Shown piece after piece: positions 7,091 to 13,405 of a stretch of 14,926 bases of DNA (position 1 is its first letter; each line of letters starts with the position of its first letter). Position numbers and translations under genes: made by a program. The notes below the pieces were generated by a model that had not been told where the DNA came from, searched no databases, and was given only the letters and a program-made list of their open reading frames with translations. Origin of the DNA: Chitinophagaceae bacterium (lineage in GTDB: Bacteria > Bacteroidota > Bacteroidia > Chitinophagales > Chitinophagaceae); the NCBI GenBank assembly GCA_947472635.1, contig CANJDY010000024.1, positions 1 through 14,926 of the forward strand, given 5' to 3'.

Positions 7091-7570
7091 CTAGAATGTA
7101 TCAATAATGGATAATTCTGTTTTATTAAAGGTAAAAATATCCCCCACCTTTTTATTGAACAATACGCTTGCTAATGGAGCTATTGGTGAAAGTAAATACA
7201 AATCGATACCTTCAAAATGCAGCTTACCCAGACCGGCAGCAATAAAAAACACAACTCCTTTACTAAAAACAATGCTTCCAGTTGTTGTAGTATCATAGAT
7301 TTTATTACAATCAACATTCAACAAGGCAGCCAATTCTAACCGATTAGATGACAGTTGACGGGAATGCATATCTATTTCCAAATGACTCATAGCCCTGGAA
7401 GTTTCGTATTTATCCCCCGCACTACTTTTTTCTTCAGAATTGGCTGCAAATTGAGCATTTTCAATTACTGTTAAAGCAGCAGCAATCCTTTGTTCAATGA
7501 TTTGAATACACTGTTTCAGCAGCCTTTGCTTAAATTCAACTTTCTCTAAATTGGTAGGTAAATGAAACAC
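7091..7570 (-). CDS. Short GreA/GreB-type factor
   Basis: The 159-residue protein resembles GreA/GreB transcript cleavage factors in layout. A helical N-terminal part (about 8-83) would form the coiled coil that enters the RNA polymerase secondary channel. A C-terminal FKBP-like domain (about 95-159) carries LLSPIAPLASVLFNKKVGD (126-144), the Gre C-terminal hallmark. The coiled-coil tip of true Gre factors has a GDxxEN motif; here SAGDKYETS (50-58) keeps the Asp (53) and Glu (56). A cleavage-type role is therefore possible, but other Gre-fold proteins inhibit or tune polymerase, so the function is open. The start is GTG at 7570, since an in-frame stop lies 10-12 bases upstream and the next ATG (residue 61) would remove the coiled coil. 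A TAAATTTG box lies 49 bases upstream. Confidence 0.78.
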   Translation of the reverse strand: MFHLPTNLEKVEFKQRLLKQCIQIIEQRIAAALTVIENAQFAANSEEKSSAGDKYETSRAMSHLEIDMHSRQLSSNRLELAALLNVDCNKIYDTTTTGSIVFSKGVVFFIAAGLGKLHFEGIDLYLLSPIAPLASVLFNKKVGDIFTFNKTELSIIDTF

Positions 7571-7618
7571 TAAACGTATTTAGAAGGGTACAAAAAAAAT
7601 CAGTTGAAAAGAACACTG

Positions 7619-7652
7619 CAAATTTACCCGCTTTTAATGAAATTGTAAGCAA
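7619..7652 (-). promoter_or_regulatory. Candidate promoter of the Gre-like gene
   Basis: On the minus strand TTG (7652-7650) and TAAATTTG (7626-7619) are separated by 23 bases. The -7 box is an exact consensus match; the spacing is at the long end of what the phylum uses. The box ends 48 bases before the GTG start. Confidence 0.45.
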
Positions 7653-7703
7653 TATGATTATCAAACGAAAAAGGACTTCATCCTATAATTTGGATATTTT
7701 TTC

Positions 7704-7715
7704 GAGTTATAACTC
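7704..7715. repeat. Perfect 12-bp palindrome in the divergent spacer
   Basis: GAGTTATAACTC is its own reverse complement. It lies between the divergent Gre-like and glycogen-binding-type genes, about 134 and 142 bases from their starts. It could be an operator half-way between two promoters; no further evidence is visible. Confidence 0.35.
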
Positions 7716-7775
7716 ATTATGTTAGCCCAACTACTAACTTACATTATACAATAGAACATTGATCAACGCATATTC

Positions 7776-7809
7776 TTGATAAGTTAAAAAATAGGTAGGG
7801 TTACCTTTA
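7776..7809 (+). promoter_or_regulatory. Candidate promoter of the CBM48-type gene
   Basis: TTG (7776-7778) and TACCTTTA (7802-7809) are separated by 23 bases. AGGTA (7793-7797) and TACCT (7802-7806) form a small inverted repeat over the -7 box, much like the arrangement before nusB. Transcription would start near 7816. This leaves a leader of about 40 bases before the ATG at 7857. Confidence 0.4.
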
Positions 7810-7856
7810 TCACCAATGGGTATTAAAACTTGAAACTAACTACTAAAAAAATACAG

Positions 7857-8147
7857 ATGGTACAAAAAACATATTTTAAAACAAAAGACTATTGTAAGGT
7901 AAAATTCACCTTTGCTCTTGAAAATGCTGAAACAATAGAAATTGTAGGTTTAAATAGCGACTGGGAAAATTCAATTGTAATGAGTAAGAAAAAAGACGGC
8001 AGTTTTTCCTGTGATGTTTCCTTGTTGAAAGGCTCTCAACATGAGTTTAAATACAAGGTAAATGCCACCGAATGGCTCAATGAACCAACAGCAGATAGTG
8101 AGCAGCCAAATGTATTTGGAGGCAGTAATAGCGTTATTATTATCTAA
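7857..8147 (+). CDS. Free-standing isoamylase early-set / CBM48-like protein
   Basis: The 96-residue protein is a single immunoglobulin-like E-set domain of the type found at the N-terminus of glycogen branching and debranching enzymes and in the AMPK beta subunit. The pattern is typical: KVKFTFALENAETIEIVGLN, then SDWE followed by MSKKKDGSFSCDVSLLKGSQ, EFKYKVNATEWLNEPTAD, and a closing NVFGGSNSVIII. Small proteins of this type occur in Bacteroidota and are thought to bind glycogen-like glucans; the role here is inferred. No catalytic domain is attached. The ATG at 7857 is preferred over an in-frame TTG at 7830, because it begins at MVQKTYFKTKDYCKVKF, where the domain starts, and leaves a reasonable leader after the predicted promoter. 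Confidence 0.8.
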   Translation: MVQKTYFKTKDYCKVKFTFALENAETIEIVGLNSDWENSIVMSKKKDGSFSCDVSLLKGSQHEFKYKVNATEWLNEPTADSEQPNVFGGSNSVIII

Positions 8148-8176
8148 TTTTAAATTCTCTTTTAACAATCTTTTTC

Positions 8177-8220
8177 AGCTATCCACAAAGCTAGCAAAAT
8201 AGCTGACTTTTTGGATAGCT
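8177..8220 (+). terminator. Branched hairpin, probable terminator of the CBM48-type gene
   Basis: AGCTATCC (8177-8184) pairs with GGATAGCT (8213-8220), an 8-bp stem. It encloses a smaller 5-bp hairpin, AGCTA (8189-8193) with TAGCT (8200-8204). TTATTTAT follows. The position 30 bases after the stop fits a terminator, although the T run is broken. Confidence 0.45.
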
Positions 8221-8256
8221 TTATTTATATGCCCCTCCACAATATAGCCACACGGC

Positions 8257-8272
8257 GAGCCCCCCTGCTTTA
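8257..8272. repeat. 16-base intergenic repeat, copy 1
   Basis: GAGCCCCCCTGCTTTA occurs here and again, exactly, at 11159-11174 in the same orientation. It contains six consecutive C and is far richer in G+C than its surroundings. Outside the 16 bases the two sites show no obvious similarity. The function is unknown. Confidence 0.7.
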
Positions 8273-8427
8273 ATAATGGTATTTGCTTAACCTATACAGC
8301 AGTTAGTTGCCTACCCAAATATGCTTCTTATTTTATGTTAGAATTTTAATTTTCAACTGCTGAGAAAAATTAACAAATTGCTATTGGGTCTTTCAGTAAG
8401 CCAAATCACAATTTTAATATTATTACG

Positions 8428-8435
8428 TAGATTTG
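8428..8435 (+). promoter_or_regulatory. Candidate -7 box of the hexosaminidase gene
   Basis: TAGATTTG is an exact TAnnTTTG match, 39 bases before the hexosaminidase ATG. No TTG or TTTG lies 17-23 bases upstream, so the -33 box is weak or replaced by an activator. Confidence 0.45.
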
Positions 8436-8474
8436 TTAAGAAGGATTCATTTCCAAATTTTAAAACAGCTTTGA

Positions 8475-10406
8475 ATGAAAAAATATATACTGGTGCTTTG
8501 CAGCTACTTTTTAGCAACAATTGGAATAGGTCAGCAATCTGATAACCGCCTGAACCTGCTACCAGAGCCAGTAAAAGCAATTCGGAATCCTGGTTACTTT
8601 AAATTGCAGGAAAAAATTTCAATAGAGGGACCTAGTTTGGCTACGCTGCAACCCACCATGCAATTTTTAAAGCAAAGATTAAGTATTCCCACAGGACTTA
8701 CTGTATCAGTAAGTACCCAACCCTCTGCCGCCCCAATCAAATTAATACTGAATAAACAGGCAGACCCATTGATAGGCAATGAAGGATACCATTTATCGGT
8801 CACTTCCAGTGCAATAACCCTGCGTGCGAATGAAGCTGCCGGATTATTTTATGGTGTTCAATCACTCATCCAATTGTTACCCCCTTCCATTGAAAGTAAC
8901 CAGACAATCCCTTCCCAATTATGGCAGATACCCTGTGTAGAGATTACTGATTATCCACGTTTTGGATGGAGAGGACTAATGTTTGATGTGTCCAGGCATT
9001 TTTTCACCAAGCAGGAAGTAAAGGATTTCATCAATCAAATGGCAAGATATAAATTCAATTTATTACATTGGCATTTGACGGATGATGAAGGCTGGAGGAT
9101 AGAAATAAAAAGTTTACCCGCCCTAACTGAAAAAGGATCTAAACGGGTGGACAAAACAGGTTATTTCGGTACTTTTTCGGCCCCACTTCCCGACGAACCA
9201 CTTAACTACGGTGGATTTTATACACAAGAGGATATTAAAGAAATAGTTCAATATGCAAAGGAACATTTTGTAAACATACTACCCGAAGTAGATGTGCCCG
9301 GACATAGTTTGGCTGCAATAGTGGCCTATCCAGAGCTATCGGGTACTCCAGGAGCAGAAAAATATCGAGTAAGATCAGGTGAAAAAATTATGGACTGGCA
9401 TAGTGATGGCAGCTTTACTGCATTGGTCGATAATAGTTTATGCCCTGCAAATGAGAAAGTCTATTCATTTCTGGATAAAGTATTTACAGAAGTAGCAGCC
9501 CTATTCCCTTTTGACTATATTCATGTGGGGGGAGATGAATGTGCGAAAAATTTTTGGGAACAAAATAATGATATCAAGGCTTTAATGAAAAAGGAAGGTT
9601 TACAATCTATGCATGAAGTACAAGGGTATTTTGAAAAAAGAGTCGGAAAAATCATCAATTCAAAAGGTAAAAAATTAATTGGCTGGGATGAAATTTTGGA
9701 AGGTGGACTTGCAGAAAATGCTGCAGTCATGAGCTGGCGGGGAGAAAAAGGAGGAATTGAAGCTGCTAAATTAAAACATGAGGTAGTAATGAGTCCTACC
9801 ACTTATACCTATCTCGACTATATGCAAGGAGATGTAATAGTAGAGCCGAAAATATATGCTAGTCTTCGTTTAAATAAAACCTATCAGTTTGAACCGGTTC
9901 CGCCAGGTGTAGATCCAAAGTATATTAAGGGTGGCCAGGGTAATATTTGGACAGAACAAATTACCAACACCCGGCACCTGCAATACATGACCTGGCCAAG
10001 AGCATTTGCCATAGCAGAATCGGTATGGTCACCAAAAGAAAAAAAGAATTGGAACAATTTTGTACAAAGAGTAGAACAACAATTTAAGCGCTATGATGTA
10101 CGAGAAATAAAGTATGCACTAAGTATGTATGACCCCATCTTTACCTTCACCAATAATAATGGCAAACCACTAATCAACCTCTCTACCGAAATTGAAGGAC
10201 TAACTATTTATTATAGTTTTGACAACTCATTCCCAGATAGGTTTTATCCAAAATACACCCTTCCACTTACCCCTCCAAAAGATGCAGTTCAACTGAGAAC
10301 GATTGTTTATAAGGGGAATCAGCCAATTGGTAAAATAATTACCGTTTCGATTGACGAAATGAATAAAAGGGCTGGAATAAAAAAAACTACTGCTCCAATA
10401 GAGTAA
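8475..10406 (+). CDS. Secreted beta-N-acetylhexosaminidase, glycoside hydrolase family 20
   Basis: The 643-residue enzyme removes terminal N-acetylglucosamine or N-acetylgalactosamine residues from glycans such as chitin fragments or peptidoglycan. A signal peptide (about 1-19, cleavage near GIGQ) is followed by the GH20 N-terminal domain (about 27-158). The catalytic TIM barrel (about 160-540) contains RGLMFDVSRHFF (166-177), LLHWHLTDDEGWR (196-208), LPEVDVPGHS (269-278) and the catalytic Asp-Glu pair 354-355 in HVGGDE. It also contains WDEILEGGL (404-412), MSWRG (419-423) and GGQGNIWTE (486-494). A C-terminal Ig-like domain (about 545-627) with IYYSFDNSFPD resembles the chitobiase C-terminal domain. 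Substrate-assisted catalysis is the family mechanism. All key residues are present. It is transcribed alone, between a spacer and a strong terminator. Confidence 0.95.
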   Translation: MKKYILVLCSYFLATIGIGQQSDNRLNLLPEPVKAIRNPGYFKLQEKISIEGPSLATLQPTMQFLKQRLSIPTGLTVSVSTQPSAAPIKLILNKQADPLIGNEGYHLSVTSSAITLRANEAAGLFYGVQSLIQLLPPSIESNQTIPSQLWQIPCVEITDYPRFGWRGLMFDVSRHFFTKQEVKDFINQMARYKFNLLHWHLTDDEGWRIEIKSLPALTEKGSKRVDKTGYFGTFSAPLPDEPLNYGGFYTQEDIKEIVQYAKEHFVNILPEVDVPGHSLAAIVAYPELSGTPGAEKYRVRSGEKIMDWHSDGSFTALVDNSLCPANEKVYSFLDKVFTEVAALFPFDYIHVGGDECAKNFWEQNNDIKALMKKEGLQSMHEVQGYFEKRVGKIINSKGKKLIGWDEILEGGLAENAAVMSWRGEKGGIEAAKLKHEVVMSPTTYTYLDYMQGDVIVEPKIYASLRLNKTYQFEPVPPGVDPKYIKGGQGNIWTEQITNTRHLQYMTWPRAFAIAESVWSPKEKKNWNNFVQRVEQQFKRYDVREIKYALSMYDPIFTFTNNNGKPLINLSTEIEGLTIYYSFDNSFPDRFYPKYTLPLTPPKDAVQLRTIVYKGNQPIGKIITVSIDEMNKRAGIKKTTAPIE

Positions 10407-10424
10407 AAAAAGTCATCCGGATGC

Positions 10425-10472
10425 TAACAATAGATAATCTTTCAGATCGAATTTAAAGATTATCTATTGTTA
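10425..10472. terminator. Bidirectional terminator between hexosaminidase and sigma factor genes
   Basis: TAACAATAGATAATCTTT (10425-10442) pairs perfectly with AAAGATTATCTATTGTTA (10455-10472), an 18-bp stem with a 12-base loop. It lies 18 bases after the hexosaminidase stop and 44 bases after the stop of the convergent sigma gene, so it can serve both. A T-rich stretch follows on the plus strand. A separate 10-bp palindrome, CATCCGGATG, lies at 10414-10423. Confidence 0.8.
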
Positions 10473-10516
10473 TTGTTATAAACTTATTTTATTAAAAAAT
10501 TACCTACGCAAGTGTT

Positions 10517-11098
10517 TTAAAAAGCGACTTGTTTTTCAGCCAGTGTTTTTCGAAGATTGATTAATCCATAGCGCATACGCCCAAGAGCAGTGTTGATACT
10601 AATATTCTTTAAAGCTGCAATTTCCTTGAAAGTTAGATCAGCATAGTGGCGCATGATTATAATTTCGCGTTGTTCATCAGGAAGCATGTCTAGCATTTCC
10701 CTTACCTGATGATTAGTCTCTGCAGCCATCATGGAGCTGTCGGATCCGGGCTCTGAGAAATCGATTTGCTCAAAAACATCCGAATCATCGCTCGTTTTCA
10801 TAACGGGCGAGCGTTTTACTTTTCGAAAGTGGTCTAGGCACATATTATGAGCTATGCGCATTATCCAAGGTAAAAATTTACCCTCTTCCTTATACAAACC
10901 ATTTTTCAACTTGTCAATTACTCGGATAAAAACATCCTGAAACATATCTTCTGCCAGGTATTTATCTTTTAAGAGTAAATAAATTGAAGTGTACAATTTG
11001 CTTTTGTAACGAAGAACGAGTGTAGAAAAAGCGGATGAATCGCCACCTAAATAAAGGTTTACAAGCTCTTGGTCGGATAATTGGGTTAGGGATTTCAT
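10517..11098 (-). CDS. ECF-type RNA polymerase sigma factor
   Basis: The 193-residue protein has only the two core domains of extracytoplasmic-function sigma factors. Region 2 (about 24-94) includes YLAEDMFQDVFIRVID (47-62) for core and -10 contact and FLPWIMRIAHNMCLDHFRK (75-93). After a variable acidic linker (about 100-130), region 4 (about 133-187) includes LPDEQREIIIMRHYADLTFKEI (start at 139), then the helix-turn-helix around ALKNISINTALGRMRYGLINL. It would direct RNA polymerase to its own promoter set. No anti-sigma gene is adjacent: the gene downstream is convergent and the one upstream encodes a nucleoid protein. How its activity is controlled is therefore unclear. A copy of the 16-base repeat lies 61-76 bases upstream of the start. 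Confidence 0.9.
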   Translation of the reverse strand: MKSLTQLSDQELVNLYLGGDSSAFSTLVLRYKSKLYTSIYLLLKDKYLAEDMFQDVFIRVIDKLKNGLYKEEGKFLPWIMRIAHNMCLDHFRKVKRSPVMKTSDDSDVFEQIDFSEPGSDSSMMAAETNHQVREMLDMLPDEQREIIIMRHYADLTFKEIAALKNISINTALGRMRYGLINLRKTLAEKQVAF

Positions 11099-11158
11099 AA
11101 AATATTGTTTTTGTTGTTACAGAAATACAATACAGGTATCGGACTTTGAAAGCTGGTG

Positions 11159-11174
11159 GAGCCCCCCTGCTTTA
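11159..11174. repeat. 16-base intergenic repeat, copy 2
   Basis: This is the second exact copy of GAGCCCCCCTGCTTTA. Relative to the minus-strand sigma gene it reads TAAAGCAGGGGGGCTC and lies 61-76 bases upstream of the start codon, within the likely promoter or leader. Copy 1 is 2.9 kb to the left. Confidence 0.7.
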
Positions 11175-11379
11175 CACAACAAAATTCATCATAAAATTTA
11201 GCACCGAATGTAGAATGACATGGTTTCTATTTATCGTATAATTTCTACAACAAGAATTGAACAACATAATGGCTGGGAAGCACGATAGGTAGGGACAACT
11301 TCCAAAAGGAAGATTGAATCATAAATGACCATAAAAGCTATAAAGGACAAAGCTTGTGAAAAACTAGTGATGCAATGAA

Positions 11380-12426
11380 CTAGGCTTCCTGCTCGTAATA
11401 TATTTTATAATATTTTCTTCCATCAGCGTCGGTGCCTTTTTCAATCAACTCCTTATTACCATGAATATAAATATGAAAGTTTCTATCCAATTTTAAGATG
11501 CTCTTGAATACCCTTGCCTGCTTTTTGACTGCCTGATTGGAAATATCAAAATTATTATCCAAAACAACGTGGTGATCATTGGAATACTTTTCTTTAAAAC
11601 GGTTGAAATTCTCAATCACCTCACTGTGCTCAAACACATCTTGTAAAAAATCCTCCTCAGCAAAATGGTCATTTTTTTTAAAATAGTTAATCGACTTATT
11701 GAGGTAATCAATTTTATCTGCCTTTGAAAGATCAAATACTTCCGGCATCCCCTCAGTAACAAATTTCTTAGCTACATCCAGGTAATCTTTTGTAAAATGA
11801 AAACTATCTTGGCAGCTGATTAACTTTAAAAAATCATCCATCCAATATTTTGCTTCTTTCGACTTATTGGTATTATCCAATACTGTTACAATCAACTCTT
11901 TCTCTTGCTTTGTATTAAGTATAATACAACCCTTATCCATTTCTTTAATATTAATACCTTCCTCCAACTGATAATCATATGCCCCCCCCATTTGTTGAAG
12001 CTTAATAAAGGTATCCTTTGTCTCAGATTTGAAAATACCAATGGCATCTACTGTTTCACCATTGAAGGTGCAACCGCTAAACCAAACGACCATCAATTCC
12101 CCTCCATTAATATTGGGGTGGTCGGATTTGTCATATAAAGTTTTAGCGATTTTTTCAGAGACTTCTTCAAAACTGCAGGCCTCAGTAAATATTGAATTAG
12201 CAAAACTCTTTACTTCATTGAGTTCAATTTCGGCGGGGTGATAGAAATTGTAAAACTCAGCAACTTTCCTAAACGGCTCTATAAAATACTGTAGAAAGCT
12301 CTCCTCAATTTCCTCTTTAAAAAAAGTGATTGCCCCTTTTGAAAGGTAAATTCCTTCCTCTTTGGTTTTGTTACCAACAAAATGAATGGCCATCTTTTTT
12401 ATAGCCACAGTTGAAAAGTCAATCAT
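11380..12426 (-). CDS. Nucleoid-associated protein, NdpA/YejK family
   Basis: The 348-residue cytoplasmic protein belongs to the NdpA/YejK (37-kDa nucleoid-associated) family, judged by its opening IDFSTVAIKKMAIHFVGNK, the central GGELMVVWFSGCTF and DAIGIFKSETKDTFIKLQ segments (108-143) and the length. The family binds DNA; in E. coli YejK is found in the nucleoid and interacts with topoisomerases. The Bacteroidota version is little studied. An ATG 45 bases further upstream (12471) is in frame, but it would add a poorly conserved stretch and would start within the predicted -7 box at 12469-12476. The ATG at 12426 is therefore chosen. It is a single gene; the sigma factor gene is 281 bases downstream on the same strand. 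Confidence 0.85.
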   Translation of the reverse strand: MIDFSTVAIKKMAIHFVGNKTKEEGIYLSKGAITFFKEEIEESFLQYFIEPFRKVAEFYNFYHPAEIELNEVKSFANSIFTEACSFEEVSEKIAKTLYDKSDHPNINGGELMVVWFSGCTFNGETVDAIGIFKSETKDTFIKLQQMGGAYDYQLEEGINIKEMDKGCIILNTKQEKELIVTVLDNTNKSKEAKYWMDDFLKLISCQDSFHFTKDYLDVAKKFVTEGMPEVFDLSKADKIDYLNKSINYFKKNDHFAEEDFLQDVFEHSEVIENFNRFKEKYSNDHHVVLDNNFDISNQAVKKQARVFKSILKLDRNFHIYIHGNKELIEKGTDADGRKYYKIYYEQEA

Positions 12427-12468
12427 ATTTGAGCAAATAATTACAAGTGAGTATTTATTGAACCAACG

Positions 12469-12502
12469 CAAAAATAGAAGATTATCAACGATTCGTTACA
12501 AA
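12469..12502 (-). promoter_or_regulatory. Promoter of the nucleoid-associated protein gene
   Basis: On the minus strand TTTG (12502-12499) and TATTTTTG (12476-12469) are separated by 22 bases. Both boxes are exact matches to the Bacteroidota consensus. The predicted transcript would begin near 12462, which excludes the upstream ATG at 12471 and supports translation from 12426. Confidence 0.6.
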
Positions 12503-12703
12503 GAGTATTTTGAAAAAAGGATAGGTACAGGAGAATTCAAGAAAGGTTTGTAGATGATTAGAAGGCTATTTCAACGTATAACCAATTGAGAAAATTAACT
12601 ATAGGCATTAAAAAATTAGGAATAGGGCAGTTTTAGCTAGATTGATCTATCAATTTTACAACCCTAAGAAGGGCTTACAAAAGAAAAAAGGATTCAAAAA
12701 CTA

Positions 12704-13033
12704 CTAATAACTGTTGCGGTTATTGTTAAACCCAGGCTTATTGTATCCCCCACCATTTGGGCTTCTATTGATACCCGGGCGCGCCCCTGCATTTCGGTCT
12801 TCTGCTTCCTTCACAACAAGGGGTTTTTTACCAAGTGAAATATCATTCATGCTTTCGATTGCGTCTTTAGCTTCAATACTGTTGGGCATATCTACAAAGG
12901 CAAATCCTTTACTTTTCCCTGTCTCCTTGTCCATGGCCACTTTTGCTGAAGCAACGGTACCAAATTTTTCAAATATTTCTTCCAATTCTGCATCATCCAA
13001 ATCGTAGGGCAAACCTGCTACAAATATTTTCAT
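12704..13033 (-). CDS. Single-RRM RNA-binding protein
   Basis: The 109-residue protein is one RNA recognition motif (about 1-77) followed by a disordered tail rich in Gly, Asn, Arg and Pro (78-109). RNP2 is KIFVAGLPY (2-10) and RNP1 is KGFAFVDM (42-49), with aromatic residues at 44 and 46 (Phe) and at 4 (Phe) in position to stack on RNA bases. Such small RRM proteins are common in Bacteroidota and cyanobacteria, where some respond to cold. Its RNA targets are unknown. The cytoplasm is the expected location. The start ATG at 13033 begins directly with the first RRM strand. It is transcribed alone; upstream is a 372-base divergent spacer. Confidence 0.93.
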   Translation of the reverse strand: MKIFVAGLPYDLDDAELEEIFEKFGTVASAKVAMDKETGKSKGFAFVDMPNSIEAKDAIESMNDISLGKKPLVVKEAEDRNAGARPGINRSPNGGGYNKPGFNNNRNSY

Positions 13034-13405
13034 TTTAGTAATTTTTTGTAAATGTACAGAACTTCTAGCGGGAAAACCAGCCCGATTATTAAATATTTAC
13101 TATATATTACTGAATTGTTTTTTTTTAGAAAAAAGCAGGGTAGTTAGCATCGATATTTATTAGGGTAAATGCAATTTTTAAGCTGAAAGCAATTAAGAGC
13201 TGGAAAGTAAAAACAATCCCAAAAAATGATTTACCATGGGGGAGGATGTTTTTCGGATAGGTTTTTAACCTAACTTGAAACAATATTTTAGGTAACCGAA
13301 ATGAAAAAATAATGCCCGAGTAGGACAAAAATGAATCTCAATAGTACCAGATTCCTGCTACCCTACTCAATGGAGATTTAAATACAAAACCAAGCAACTT
13401 ACAAT
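13034..13405. other. 372-base divergent spacer between RRM and amidohydrolase genes
   Basis: No gene is supported here. A TACATTTA box lies at 13056-13049 on the minus strand, 15 bases from the RRM start; it differs from TAnnTTTG in the last base. A 6-bp inverted repeat, TAGGTT (13258-13263) with AACCTA (13267-13272), lies nearer the amidohydrolase gene. No clear plus-strand promoter was found. The long leader side could hold a cold-responsive 5' UTR of the RRM gene, which is speculation. Confidence 0.5.

Larger units (their letters stand above)
8148..8474. other. 327-base spacer before the hexosaminidase gene
   Basis: No gene is recognised. The spacer holds a structured element (8177-8220) after the CBM48-type gene and one copy of an exact 16-base GC-rich repeat (8257-8272). 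It also holds a TAGATTTG box (8428-8435) 39 bases before the hexosaminidase ATG. Confidence 0.6.

Noticed and set aside
11159..11174. Sigma-54-type promoter in the GC-rich repeat
   Set aside because: GG and GC are 9 bases apart rather than 10, and flanking consensus bases (TGGCAC, TTGC) do not fit on either strand.
8257..11174. Mobile element bounded by the 16-base direct repeats
   Set aside because: The enclosed genes (hexosaminidase, sigma factor) are ordinary chromosomal genes, with no transposase, integrase or terminal inverted repeats.
11299..11312. Terminator CTTCC/GGAAG after the nucleoid-associated gene
   Set aside because: A five-bp stem without a T run; could be chance in this composition.
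12427..12471. N-terminal extension of the nucleoid-associated protein from an upstream ATG
   Set aside because: The upstream ATG lies inside the predicted -7 box, and the family alignment starts at IDFSTVAIKK.
12662..12673. Terminator CCCT/AGGG after the RRM gene
   Set aside because: Only four base pairs and no T run on the minus strand; too weak to call.
13125..13328. Minus-strand reading frame of 67 codons in the spacer before the amidohydrolase
   Set aside because: It shows no recognisable domain, has biased low-complexity composition, and lacks a fitting start context. It is probably chance.
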